Assembly: GCA_963740835.1 (NCBI GenBank)
Contig: CAVUFH010000003.1
Coordinates: 496,001 to 560,000, forward strand
Origin: CAVUFH01 sp963740835
GTDB taxonomy: Bacteria; Actinomycetota; Acidimicrobiia; IMCC26256; PALSA-610
Direction: 5' to 3'
DNA length: 64,000 nt
Part shown: piece after piece, positions 52,067 to 61,158 of the stretch
Layout: each line of letters opens with the position of its first letter
Position numbering within the stretch: the first letter of the stretch is position 1
Made by a program: the position numbers and the translations under genes
The notes under the pieces: generated by a model
What the model was told of the DNA's origin: nothing
The model's input: only the letters and a program-made list of their open reading frames with translations
Databases searched by the model: none

Positions 52067-53230
52067 CTACAGACGCTCGATGATCGTGGCGTTGGCCATG
52101 CCGCCGCCTTCGCACATCGTCTGCAGGCCGTAGCGGCCGCCCGTGCGCTCGAGCTCGTTCAGCAACGTCGCCATGAGGCGGGCACCGGACGCGCCGAGGG
52201 GGTGGCCGAGGGCGATGGCGCCACCGTTGACGTTCACCTTCGCCATGTCCGGGTGGTGTTCCTTCTCCCACGCGAGCACGACCGGCGCGAACGCCTCGTT
52301 GATCTCGACGAGGTCCATGTCCTCGATCTTCATGTTCGCCCGCTCGAGCACCTTGGTGGTGGCCGGGATCGGGCCGGTGAGCATCATCACTGGGTCGACG
52401 CCGGCGAGCGCGAACGTGTGGAAACGGGCACGCGGCTTCAGTCCGAGCAAGTTCGCCTTCTCCTCGCTCATGATGAGGACGGCCGCCGCGCCGTCGGTGA
52501 TCTGCGACGAGTTGCCCGCCGTTATCACGCCGCCATCGGGCTTGAACGCCGGCTTCAGCGTGGCGAGCTTCTCGATGTTCGAGTCGGGGCGGATGCCTTC
52601 GTCCTGCGCCACGACGTGTTCGCCGTCCTCGCCGGGGACCGTCACCGCGACGATCTCCCGGTCGAAGCGACCCTCTTCGCGAGCGCGTGCCGCCCGCAGG
52701 TGCGACTGCACCGAGAACGCATCGTTCTCTTCACGTGAGATGCCCCACTTCTCGGCGATGAGCTCCGCCGAGATGCCCTGCGGCACCAAGTTCGGGTATC
52801 GCTTCGTCATCTCCGGGCCGAACGGGAAGCCGTACTTGCCGTCGGCGACCGACGCGCCCATCGGGACGCGGGTCATGTTCTCGACGCCGGCGGCGATCAC
52901 GATGTCGTACGCGCCGGCCATCACGCCCTGCGCGCCGAAGTGCGCGGCTTGCTGCGACGAGCCGCACTGGCGGTCGACAGTGGTGCCGGGTACCGACTCG
53001 GGCAACCCGGCTGCGAGCGCGGCATTGCGGGCGATGTTGATGCCCTGCTCGCCCACCTGCATGACGCAACCCATGATCACGTCTTCGATGAGCTCGGGGT
53101 CGACGCCGTTGCGCTCGACGATCGTGCGCACGACGTGGGCCGCGAGATCGACCGGGTGGACGTCCTTGAGTCCGCCGTTCCGACGTCCGAGCGGGGTGCG
53201 TAGTGCGTCGACGATGACGGCGGTCGCCAT
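52067..53230 (-). CDS. Acetyl-CoA acetyltransferase (thiolase)
   Basis: This 387-aa thiolase has the nucleophile Cys in TVDRQCGSSQQA, His in NVNGGAIALGHPLGASGARL and the second Cys in TMCEGGGMANA. It cleaves or forms 3-ketoacyl-CoA in fatty-acid or sterol degradation. A perfect AGGAGG precedes the ATG at 53230. A GACCG-N2-CGGTC palindrome lies ~57 bp upstream. Confidence 0.93.
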   Translation of the reverse strand: MATAVIVDALRTPLGRRNGGLKDVHPVDLAAHVVRTIVERNGVDPELIEDVIMGCVMQVGEQGINIARNAALAAGLPESVPGTTVDRQCGSSQQAAHFGAQGVMAGAYDIVIAAGVENMTRVPMGASVADGKYGFPFGPEMTKRYPNLVPQGISAELIAEKWGISREENDAFSVQSHLRAARAREEGRFDREIVAVTVPGEDGEHVVAQDEGIRPDSNIEKLATLKPAFKPDGGVITAGNSSQITDGAAAVLIMSEEKANLLGLKPRARFHTFALAGVDPVMMLTGPIPATTKVLERANMKIEDMDLVEINEAFAPVVLAWEKEHHPDMAKVNVNGGAIALGHPLGASGARLMATLLNELERTGGRYGLQTMCEGGGMANATIIERL

Positions 53231-53286
53231 GGGTGCCTCCTGGGGACTGAGCAATGCGCCGCGTGGGGCGGCAAAACCGAGAACTA

Positions 53287-53298
53287 GACCGGGCGGTC
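53287..53298. promoter_or_regulatory. Palindromic operator upstream of thiolase
   Basis: GACCG-GG-CGGTC forms a 12-bp inverted repeat between the divergent thiolase and phosphatase genes, the size and form of many TetR-family operators that control fatty-acid catabolism. The regulator is not in the window. Confidence 0.4.
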
Positions 53299-53396
53299 AA
53301 GTTTGGTGCCGTGACCGCAGATCGTCAAACCCACGCGGCCCAGGACTTGTTCCGAAATGGCCGGGGTGAGGGGCATTCGCGTGGTTCACTGCCGCC

Positions 53397-54011
53397 GTGC
53401 ATCGCGTGCTCGTCGTCCGTCACGGCGCATCGACCTGGAACGCCGAAGGCCGCTGGCAGGGCTGGCTGGACGCGCCGTTGACCGCCGAAGGCGAGGAGCA
53501 GGCCGCGGCCCGCGCCCGGGAGCTCGCGCACGACGGCGTCAATCCCCGGGTGATCTACACCTCCGACCTCGGGCGCGCCCGCCGGACGGCGGAGATCATC
53601 GGTGCCCACCTCGAGCGCCCGATCCTCCCGGACCCAGGCTTTCGCGAGCGCAACGGCGGCGAGTGGCAGGGGCGCACCCGGGACGAGATCGAAGCGGGAT
53701 GGCCGGGCATGCGCGACGCGTGGCGGCGGGGCGAACTGACCGCGCCCCCCGGCGGAGAGTCGGACGTCGCGGTGCTGACCCGCGTCGACGCCGCGATGGC
53801 GCGCGCGCTCGAACACGTCGGCGCGGGAGAGCTCGTCGTCGTCACCCACCACGGCGTGCTGCGGACATTGCTCGTGCGCGCCGGAGTCGATCCGAAGACG
53901 CTGATCCCGAACCTCGGCGGCTACTGGTTCGCGGTAGTGCGCGGCGCACTCACCGAAGCGGAACCGCTCGGCGAGCTCGCGCTCGACGTCGACCAGCCGA
54001 CCGGCGAGTAG
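53397..54011 (+). CDS. Histidine phosphatase family protein
   Basis: This 204-aa protein has the phospho-His motif VVRHGASTWNAEGRWQG, Arg in YTSDLGRARRTAEII, Glu in FRERNGGEWQG and the second His in VVTHHGVLRTLL. It is a phosphoglycerate-mutase-like phosphatase; the substrate may be a phosphosugar or a cobalamin precursor such as alpha-ribazole phosphate. GTG start. 13 bp before the convergent nuclease-like gene. Confidence 0.9.
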   Translation: MHRVLVVRHGASTWNAEGRWQGWLDAPLTAEGEEQAAARARELAHDGVNPRVIYTSDLGRARRTAEIIGAHLERPILPDPGFRERNGGEWQGRTRDEIEAGWPGMRDAWRRGELTAPPGGESDVAVLTRVDAAMARALEHVGAGELVVVTHHGVLRTLLVRAGVDPKTLIPNLGGYWFAVVRGALTEAEPLGELALDVDQPTGE

Positions 54012-54024
54012 TGCGTCGCGCCCG

Positions 54025-54444
54025 TCAAAGCGTGTTGAGGCGGCCGGTCTGCGACGGGTCGTACACGCAGATCACGTCGTCGAAGTACTGGAGCTCGCTC
54101 GCGGTCTGCAGCATCGCGAGGCCGGCACCGCTGTTCGGCAAGTGTGACGTCAGCACGATGTAGGCCGGCTTCTCGACAAGGCGCTGCAACAACGCGCCGT
54201 TCGCGACGGCCTTCTTGAGGGTGTCGGTGCGCATGAGGCCGGGCCGGGATCCCTGCACGCTGCCCTTGTACTCGAACCACACCGTTGCGCCCGACGGCGC
54301 GACGGCGACGCGGTCGATCTCGACGCCGACTTCCATGATCTGCAGGCTGCCCCCCAGCTCGAAGCCCCGGCTCACGAGCAGTGCGTCGCACTGCTCCGCG
54401 AACTGACGCCCCTGTTGCGTTCCGTAGGCCTGGAACGAGGTCAG
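54025..54444 (-). CDS. Nuclease-like protein paralogous to the methyltransferase C-terminal domain
   Basis: 139 aa if started at a CTG (54444) that overlaps the methyltransferase TGA as CTGA; the first standard start is GTG 54375 (116 aa). Homology to residues ~332-470 of the upstream methyltransferase begins three residues after that CTG (FQ at the start of both) and includes SRPGLMRTDTLKKA against STRPGLKRTDTLWKA. With CTG numbering, D44 and E58-x-K60 (VEIDRVAV ... VWFEYKG) resemble a PD-(D/E)xK nuclease core. A restriction role next to a methylase is the natural inference. No family was recognised with certainty. Confidence 0.65.
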   Translation of the reverse strand: MTSFQAYGTQQGRQFAEQCDALLVSRGFELGGSLQIMEVGVEIDRVAVAPSGATVWFEYKGSVQGSRPGLMRTDTLKKAVANGALLQRLVEKPAYIVLTSHLPNSGAGLAMLQTASELQYFDDVICVYDPSQTGRLNTL

Positions 54445-55889
54445 CGCGCACCGTCCTCGAGTGCGGAAGGGCCCTCGCGCGCGTACCGCTGTAGACGTGC
54501 CAGCGCTTTCGCGTCCGACATCTCGACGACGTCCGCGATCGCCTGACCCGGACCGGTGACCTGTTGCAACGCCGCGTCACCGGCGCTCGCACGCGCGGGG
54601 AGGTCGGTCGTGATCAACACCAATGGAACGTTCGGCTGTACAGACGAGAGGACAAGCGCCTTCCCGAGCGCTTTCCACAGCGTGTCGGTGCGCTTGAGCC
54701 CGGGCCGGGTACTCGAAAATGCGCCCGAGACGTCGAAGTACCAGACGCCGTCGTGCTGGTCGACCGCGCGGAAGTTGAGTTCGAGGCCGCCGGGAAGCTT
54801 CTGGTCCTCCTCGAGGTCGCGGAACCCGCATTCGGTGAGCAAGTGCTTCGCGACTTCCTTGGCGGCCTTGCCCTCGCGCACCGAACGGGTCTGGAAGAAC
54901 ATGTTCTCGGTGTCGTCCGCGCTCGGCTTGGCCGGCAGGACGCTGAGGGGAAGGTCGCTCCAGAGCGGCGAGGTCGCGCGCTCGCGTTCCTTCTCGACGC
55001 GCGCCGCCGCGTCGCGCGCGTACTCGGGGTCCGTGTCGTAGCCGACGAAGTGCCGGCCCGCGCGGACGGCCGCGACGGCGGTGGTGCCGGAACCCATGAA
55101 CGGGTCGAGCACGAGGTCGCCCTTGTACGTGTACAGGTCGATGAGACGCAGGGGCAGCTCGATCGGGAACGGTGCCGGGTGATTCACACGCCGCGCGCTC
55201 TCCGGCGCCATCTCCCACACGTCGGTGGTGCCGTCCATGAACTGCTCGCGCGCGAGCGTCGACAGGAACGGCAGGTTGTCCTCCTTGCGTTGCCCGGTCG
55301 TGAGCGCGCGGTCGAAGCGGCCTTTGCTCGCGATCACCACCCGTTCGGTGAGGTCGCGCAACACCGGGTTGGTCGCCTTCTGGAACGAACCCCACGCGCA
55401 CGAACCCGCCGAACCGCGCGCCTTCTGCCAGATGACTTCGCCGCGCAGCAACAACTTGAGGTCGCGCTCGAGGATGGCGACAACGTCCGAGGACAGCGAC
55501 CGGTACGGGCGCCGGCCGAGGTTGGCGACGTTCACCGCGATGCGGCCGCCGGGTTCGAGCTTCTTGACGCACTCGGCGAACACCTCGCCCAGCATGTCGA
55601 GGTACTGCAAGTAGGTGGCTGGGATCTCACCATGGCCCAGCGCTTCCTCGTACTCCTTGCCGGCGAAGTACGGGGGGGAGGTGACGACGAGGGCGACCGA
55701 CGCGTCGGGGATCTCGTCCATGCGAGTCGCGCTCTTCTCGAAGATCGCGTCGATGTCACGCGGCTCTCGACTGACTTCGGAATCGTCGCTCAGCTCAGGC
55801 GTGACGAACCGCGCGTAGAACGCGGTTGCGTCGTGGTTCTCCCGCCGGGAAACGCCGAAGTTCGAGGTTGCTGTCGGCCGTCTCGCCAC
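54441..55889 (-). CDS. DNA methyltransferase fused to a degenerate nuclease-like domain
   Basis: This 482-aa beta-class DNA methylase has the catalytic motif TSPPYF (residues 70-75) before the SAM motif DPFMGSGTT (262-270), with a target-recognition region between. SPPY is usual for N4-cytosine methylases. Residues ~331-470 form an extra domain paralogous to the downstream small protein. There, D44 and E58/K60 of the small protein are replaced by N, D and S (ELNFRAV; VWYFDVSG), so this copy looks inactive. GTG start. The pair is likely a restriction-modification unit. Confidence 0.85.
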   Translation of the reverse strand: MARRPTATSNFGVSRRENHDATAFYARFVTPELSDDSEVSREPRDIDAIFEKSATRMDEIPDASVALVVTSPPYFAGKEYEEALGHGEIPATYLQYLDMLGEVFAECVKKLEPGGRIAVNVANLGRRPYRSLSSDVVAILERDLKLLLRGEVIWQKARGSAGSCAWGSFQKATNPVLRDLTERVVIASKGRFDRALTTGQRKEDNLPFLSTLAREQFMDGTTDVWEMAPESARRVNHPAPFPIELPLRLIDLYTYKGDLVLDPFMGSGTTAVAAVRAGRHFVGYDTDPEYARDAAARVEKERERATSPLWSDLPLSVLPAKPSADDTENMFFQTRSVREGKAAKEVAKHLLTECGFRDLEEDQKLPGGLELNFRAVDQHDGVWYFDVSGAFSSTRPGLKRTDTLWKALGKALVLSSVQPNVPLVLITTDLPARASAGDAALQQVTGPGQAIADVVEMSDAKALARLQRYAREGPSALEDGAR

Positions 55890-55976
55890 GCGGTGATCGT
55901 ACCTGCGGGCTGCGACGCTGGGCGGGACGCGACGGTCCCGGTCACGGTGCGCGATCGCACCGCGCCTGAGCGCGAA

Positions 55977-56861
55977 CTACCGCGCCGACGCGAGGTGCTT
56001 CTGCGCGACTTCGTCGCCGAACGATTCGAAGAACGACCCGGCCACGTCGACGATCTCGTTCAACGACGATCCCGCGAAGAGGACCGGCTGGTACCGGGTG
56101 ATGTCGTAGTCGAGTGTGCCCATCGCGATGATGTCGAGCGGTCGCGTCTGCGCGTCGCGGAACACCTCGAGCTCCCCGAACGACGACAGGAGGCCGGCGC
56201 CGTAGGTGCGGAGCTCGCCGCCTTCCCACAGCACGCCGAACTCGAGCGTGAACCAGAACACGCGGCTGAAGAACTCGAGCGCGGCGGGCGTGGTCGCGCG
56301 CCGTGACGCAAGGCCGGCGGCCTGGTAGAGCGAGGCGAACATCGGGCTCGCGAGCATGTTGGCGTGGCCGACGAGCTCGTGCACGATGTCGGGCTCGGGT
56401 GTGTAGAACGGCACGGAGTGATGGCGCATGTACTGCGTCGACAGGAACCGCCGCTCTGCAAGAGCGCCATAGAACGTGCGGGTCGGCACCAGGCCGGGAA
56501 CGGGTTCGAGCCGGAAGCCGGTGAGCCACTGCAACCGACCGGTGACCTGCCCGAGTTGCGGAACCCGATCAGTCGGCAGCGCGAGGCGGTCGGTCGCGGC
56601 GAGGTACTCGGCGCACGCGTACTTCTCGTGCTTGACGCGTAGCTCGCGAGCGACAAGCGCCCACAACGCGTGCTCTTCCGGCGCGTACGCGACTGTCGGG
56701 ATCGGCCGGCCGGGTACGTAGGCCGACGCGACCGCCGCGATCGCGGCCCGGCGGGCCAGATACTCCTCGTCGGAGCGGCCGGGATGGTCGAGCGGCAGGT
56801 CGAGCCGCTCGGGTTCGGATTCGGCGCGCGGGCAGCTCGCCGTGACGGAAGTCCGATCCAT
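55977..56861 (-). CDS. phhA: Phenylalanine 4-monooxygenase
   Basis: This 294-aa aromatic amino acid hydroxylase is iron- and tetrahydropterin-dependent and turns Phe into Tyr. The iron site is PDIVHELVGHANML with a later Glu in FWFTLEFGVLW; the substrate region GFRLEPVPGLVPTRTFYGAL is present. Divergent from the Lrp-type regulator. It feeds the tyrosine-degradation genes that follow on the other strand. Confidence 0.93.
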   Translation of the reverse strand: MDRTSVTASCPRAESEPERLDLPLDHPGRSDEEYLARRAAIAAVASAYVPGRPIPTVAYAPEEHALWALVARELRVKHEKYACAEYLAATDRLALPTDRVPQLGQVTGRLQWLTGFRLEPVPGLVPTRTFYGALAERRFLSTQYMRHHSVPFYTPEPDIVHELVGHANMLASPMFASLYQAAGLASRRATTPAALEFFSRVFWFTLEFGVLWEGGELRTYGAGLLSSFGELEVFRDAQTRPLDIIAMGTLDYDITRYQPVLFAGSSLNEIVDVAGSFFESFGDEVAQKHLASAR

Positions 56862-56979
56862 CCATCTACCATTCCCTCCGAGGCGGCAGTACGTACAGAC
56901 TCGAGCCGGTGATCGAGACGTTCTTCCGGGGTTCGAGCGGTTTCACGGCGGTGCGTCGCGCTCAGGGAGGTTGACGGCC

Positions 56980-57477
56980 ATGGCGGGACGATCGTCTGCG
57001 CGCGACGCGCTCGACGAGGTGGACCGGCGACTGCTCCGCCTTCTCGCCGAAGACGGTCGCATCTCCGTCAACGAGCTCGCGACCCGCGCCCACATCTCCC
57101 GCGCCGCGGCCTACGCCCGGTTCGACCGCCTCCGCGCGAGCGGCGCGATCACCGGGTTCACGGTCACCGTCGACCCCGAGAAGATCGGCGTCCCCGTCGC
57201 CGCGCTCGTCCTCGTCAACGTGGACCAAGGGCACTGGGAGCAGGTCCGCGACGACATCCAAGCCCTCCCCGGACTCGAATTCCTCGCGTTCACGAGCGGC
57301 TCCTTCGACATGGTGCTGCTCGTGCGGGTCCCCGACATCCACGCACTGCGTGACATCGTGCTGGTGCGGCTGCACCGCATCCCGCACGTCCGCACCACCC
57401 ACACCAACTTCGTGCTCGACGAGCAGCGCCTGCCGCTCCCGATTCCGGCCGACGACCCTGGACCTTCTGCGTCCTAA
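56980..57477 (+). CDS. Lrp/AsnC-family regulator of the aromatic amino acid cluster
   Basis: This 165-aa protein has an N-terminal HTH (RISVNELATRAHISRAAAYARFDRL) and a C-terminal RAM ligand domain (GLEFLAFTSGSFDMVLLVRV). AGGGAGG precedes the ATG. It sits between divergent phhA and hppD, so it probably senses Phe or Tyr and controls both sides. The 118-bp phhA-lrp gap contains a GTACGTAC palindrome near 56890. Confidence 0.9.
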   Translation: MAGRSSARDALDEVDRRLLRLLAEDGRISVNELATRAHISRAAAYARFDRLRASGAITGFTVTVDPEKIGVPVAALVLVNVDQGHWEQVRDDIQALPGLEFLAFTSGSFDMVLLVRVPDIHALRDIVLVRLHRIPHVRTTHTNFVLDEQRLPLPIPADDPGPSAS

Positions 57478-57555
57478 GTGGCCGAGATCCGGAAGAACGT
57501 CTCGTGATGCCGCGGACCGATCGCTTCGCTGTGCACTACTGAGAACACTTCCCGT

Positions 57556-58689
57556 ATGGCTGTCGTCACAGATCACCGCCTCGGCGCGCATTCGGGGCCC
57601 GCACCCGAGCTCCTCGGTTTCGACCACGTCGAATGGTGGGTCGGCAACGCCCGTCATACCGCGCAGTTCTTCTGCTCGGGATTCGGCTTCGAGGTCACGG
57701 CCTACGCCGGCCCCGAGACCGGCCGGCGCGACCGCGTCTCCTACGTGCTCACGCAGGGCGAGATCCGCTTCGTCGTCACGAGCGCGCTCGAAGGGACCTC
57801 GGAGATCGCCGAGCACGTGCGCCGGCACGGCGACGGTGTTCGCGTCGTCGCGTATCGCGTCGCCGACGCGCGGGAGGCGCACGCGCGCGCAGTCGCGCGT
57901 GGTGGCGTGAGCCTGAAGGCGCCGGCCGAATCGCGCGACGACCACGGCGCCTCGGTGCTCGCAACGATCGCGGCGTACGGCGACACCGTGCACACGCTCA
58001 TCGAGCGCAACGCGTACGGCGGCGTGTTCCTGCCGGGATTCGAAGCGGCATCGGTCCCGTTCGCGCTCGGCTCCGCCGTCGGCCTCACGCGCTACGACCA
58101 CATCGTCGCGAACGTCGAGGACGGCCGGCTCGCCGAGTGGGTCGACTGGTACGCGCGCGTTTGGGGGTTGCGCGAGCTGCAGCACTTCGACGAGAACGCG
58201 ATCTCGACCGAGTTCTCAGCGCTGCGGTCGACCGTGGTGTGGAACGGCGACCGCATCGTGCAACCGCTCAACGAACCGGCGGAAGGCCGGCGCAAGAGCC
58301 AGATCGCCGAGTACCTCGACTACTACGACAGCCCCGGCGTACAACACCTCGCGCTGCGGACCGACGACATCGTCGCCACCGTCAGCGCGTTGCGCGACCG
58401 CGGCATCCGCTTGCTGCACGTCCCCGCCGACTACTACGACGCCGCGCCTGCCCGCATGACGGGTCTCGACGTCGACCTCCCGTGGGAGCAGCTGGCCGAG
58501 CTCGGCGTCCTCGTCGACCGCGACGACGAGGGCTACCTCCTCCAGGTGTTCACCGAGACGGTCGCGAGCCGGCCGACCGCGTTCATCGAGATCATCCAAC
58601 GCGAGGGTGCGCGCGGGTTCGGCGAAGGCAACTTCAAGGCGCTGTTCCAGTCGATCGAGGCCGAGCAGGCCCGGCGCGGGAACCTCTGA
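57556..58689 (+). CDS. hppD: 4-hydroxyphenylpyruvate dioxygenase
   Basis: This 377-aa iron enzyme converts 4-hydroxyphenylpyruvate to homogentisate. It has two VOC modules; iron ligands are the His in TRYDHIVANV, His in PGVQHLALRTDD and Glu in TAFIEIIQREGARGFGEGNFKALF. The signature C-terminal helix (NFKALFQSIE) is intact. It is followed 28 bp later by fahA. Confidence 0.95.
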   Translation: MAVVTDHRLGAHSGPAPELLGFDHVEWWVGNARHTAQFFCSGFGFEVTAYAGPETGRRDRVSYVLTQGEIRFVVTSALEGTSEIAEHVRRHGDGVRVVAYRVADAREAHARAVARGGVSLKAPAESRDDHGASVLATIAAYGDTVHTLIERNAYGGVFLPGFEAASVPFALGSAVGLTRYDHIVANVEDGRLAEWVDWYARVWGLRELQHFDENAISTEFSALRSTVVWNGDRIVQPLNEPAEGRRKSQIAEYLDYYDSPGVQHLALRTDDIVATVSALRDRGIRLLHVPADYYDAAPARMTGLDVDLPWEQLAELGVLVDRDDEGYLLQVFTETVASRPTAFIEIIQREGARGFGEGNFKALFQSIEAEQARRGNL

Positions 58690-58717
58690 GCGCAGACACG
58701 AGAACGCCGGAACAATC

Positions 58718-59965
58718 ATGACGATCGCAACAGGGATCCCGGCGGATTCTGACTTCACACCGGCGAACCTGCCGTTCGGCATCGGTCGAACCGCGTCAAC
58801 CGGACCGCGTACCTACGTGGCGATCGGCGACCACGCGCTCGATTTGTTCGCGCTCGCGTCGCGCACCGAAATCGGCGCGCCCGCATCGGTGTTCGCGCAG
58901 CCGAGCCTCAACGACTTTCTCGCCTGCGGACGCGACGCGTGGCGGAACGTGCGCGAGGCGGTCGGCGCGATGGCGAGCGCGGCGATCGACACCGACCTCG
59001 TCGTGCGGCGCGACCAGTTGCAATTGCAGCTGCCCGTCGCCGTCGGTGACTACGTCGACATGTACGCGGGCATCCACCACGCGACGAACCTCGGCCGGCT
59101 GTTCCGGCCGGAAGGTGAGCCGTTGCTCCCGAACTGGCGTCATGTCCCCGTCGGCTACCACGGCCGCGCGGGCACGGTCGTCGTGTCGGGAACAGACGTC
59201 GTCCGGCCCTCGGGGCACGTGACGACGGCCGCGGGGGTCGAGTGGCACCCGAGCACGCAGCTGGACATCGAGTTGGAACTCGGATTCGTGGTCGGCACGG
59301 GGAGTCGCCGCGGCGAGCCGACCTCGATCGACGACTTCGATGCGCGCGTGTTCGGGCTGCTGCTCGTCAACGACTGGTCGGCCCGCGACATCCAGGCGTT
59401 CGAGTACCAGCCGCTGGGGCCGTTCCTCGGGAAGTCGTTCATGACGTCGGTGTCGCCCTGGCTCGTCCCGCTCGACGCGCTCGCACCGGCGCTCGTGCCC
59501 GGCCTCGCCGCCGCTCAGGATCCGCGGCCCGCGCGCCACCTGCGCTCGGAGCGACCGTGGATCCCGCCGCTGCAGCTCGAGATCGCACTCGAGACCGCCG
59601 CGATGCGCGCCCGGGGCGAACCACCGGTCACGATCTCGCGCGTCGATGTGGCCGAAGCCCTCTACTGGTCGCCCGCGCAGCAACTTGCGCACGCGACATC
59701 GAACGGTGCATCCGTACGCACCGGCGACCTGTTCGCAACGGGCACGCTCTCCGGCACCGACCCGCGCAGCCAAGGCGGCAGCCTGATCGAGATGAGCTGG
59801 CGGGGCGCGCAGCCGCTCGAGCTGCCCGGCGGGGAGACGCGCACGTTCCTGGCGGACGGTGACCGTGTGGTGATGCGAGGCTGGTGCGGAAGCGGTGCCG
59901 CTCGCGTCGGGTTCGGCGAGGTCGAGGGAACCGTGGTCGCGGCGGCGCGCCCACCGGAGGGTTGA
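58718..59965 (+). CDS. fahA: Fumarylacetoacetase
   Basis: This 415-aa enzyme splits fumarylacetoacetate to fumarate and acetoacetate. The N-terminal SH3-like domain is followed by the metal-binding FAH core (DYVDMYAGIHHATNLGRLFR, IELELGFVVGTGS, LLVNDWSARDIQAFEYQPLG, FMTSVSPWLV). It ends 3 bp before hmgA. The order in the pathway puts it after maleylacetoacetate isomerase, which is not in the window. Confidence 0.95.
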   Translation: MTIATGIPADSDFTPANLPFGIGRTASTGPRTYVAIGDHALDLFALASRTEIGAPASVFAQPSLNDFLACGRDAWRNVREAVGAMASAAIDTDLVVRRDQLQLQLPVAVGDYVDMYAGIHHATNLGRLFRPEGEPLLPNWRHVPVGYHGRAGTVVVSGTDVVRPSGHVTTAAGVEWHPSTQLDIELELGFVVGTGSRRGEPTSIDDFDARVFGLLLVNDWSARDIQAFEYQPLGPFLGKSFMTSVSPWLVPLDALAPALVPGLAAAQDPRPARHLRSERPWIPPLQLEIALETAAMRARGEPPVTISRVDVAEALYWSPAQQLAHATSNGASVRTGDLFATGTLSGTDPRSQGGSLIEMSWRGAQPLELPGGETRTFLADGDRVVMRGWCGSGAARVGFGEVEGTVVAAARPPEG

Positions 59966-59968
59966 TCG

Positions 59969-61123
59969 ATGCCGTACTACCGCCAGGTCGGTGACATCCC
60001 CCGCAAACGTCACTCCTACGTGCCCGCCGACGGCGGCCTGCGGTTCGAGGAGTTGATGGGACACGACGGGTTCGCCCAGGAGTCCTCGCTCCTCTATCAC
60101 CGCGGCTCACCGAGCGCGATCGTCGCGGCAGACGTGGTGCACGGGGCGCCGGCGGCGGTCACGCCCGATCTCCCGGTACTGCCGCGCCACTTCCGGACTG
60201 ATGCGATCGCCACCGGCACCGACGCGGTGCGCGGCCGGGTCGTGCTCCTCGCCAACGAGGACGTGCGCATCGCGTGGTTCGTCGCAACGATCGACAGCGA
60301 GCTCTACCGCGACGCCACCGGCGACCAACTCGTCTACGTGCAGTCCGGCCACGGGGTCTTCGAGTCCAGCTTCGGCGCCATCGCAGTCGGGCCCGGCGAC
60401 TACGTGAACGTGCCGTGCGCGACGACCCACCGTTGGCGCGTCACACCCGACGCACCGCTTGCCGCGCTCGTACTCGAAGCGCGCGGCCACGTGCGCGTCC
60501 CGCGCAAGTACCTGACCGATCGAGGGCAATTCCGGGAAGGTGCGCCGTTCTCGGAACGCGACCTACGCGGGCCCGACGCGCCGCTCGTCTGCGACGGCAC
60601 CGACGTCCCCGTGTTCGTGCGCACACGCGCCGGGCTGACCCGCCTCGTGCACTCGACCCACCCGTTCGACGTCGTCGGCTGGGACGGCTGCGTGTGGCCG
60701 TTCGCCTTCTCGATCCACGACTTCGAACCCATCGTTGGCGCCCGCCACCAGCCTCCGCCCGTGCACCAGACGTTCGAAGGCGCGGGGTTCGTCGTGTGCT
60801 CGTTCGTGCCGCGCCCGTTCGACTTCGGTGAGGACGCGGTCAAAGTGCCGTACCACCACGCCAACGTCGACTCCGACGAAGTGCTCTTCTACTCCGCGGG
60901 CGACTTCATGAGCCGGTCGGGAAGCGGTATCGGCGTCGGCTCGATGTCGTACCACCCGGCCGGCTTCGTGCATGGCCCGCAGCCGGGCAGCGTCGAAGCC
61001 TCGCGCGACGCGCTCAGAACCGAGGAGGTCGCGGTGATGATCGACACGTTTGCGCCTCTCGGGGTGTCGGATGCCGCGCGCGCGGTCGCCGATCCCGACT
61101 ATCCGTGGACGTGGGCCCGCTAG
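59969..61123 (+). CDS. hmgA: Homogentisate 1,2-dioxygenase
   Basis: This 384-aa cupin-fold iron dioxygenase opens homogentisate to maleylacetoacetate. Recognisable parts are RKRHSYVPADGGLRFEELMG, the barrel GPGDYVNVPCATTHRWR and the iron-site region KVPYHHANVDSDEVLFYSAG, with SYHPAGFVHGPQPG. It completes the hppD-fahA-hmgA operon. The following gene converges. Confidence 0.93.
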   Translation: MPYYRQVGDIPRKRHSYVPADGGLRFEELMGHDGFAQESSLLYHRGSPSAIVAADVVHGAPAAVTPDLPVLPRHFRTDAIATGTDAVRGRVVLLANEDVRIAWFVATIDSELYRDATGDQLVYVQSGHGVFESSFGAIAVGPGDYVNVPCATTHRWRVTPDAPLAALVLEARGHVRVPRKYLTDRGQFREGAPFSERDLRGPDAPLVCDGTDVPVFVRTRAGLTRLVHSTHPFDVVGWDGCVWPFAFSIHDFEPIVGARHQPPPVHQTFEGAGFVVCSFVPRPFDFGEDAVKVPYHHANVDSDEVLFYSAGDFMSRSGSGIGVGSMSYHPAGFVHGPQPGSVEASRDALRTEEVAVMIDTFAPLGVSDAARAVADPDYPWTWAR

Positions 61124-61158
61124 ACGCGTGCGGCCGCGCGACGTGATCCACGGCCGGA

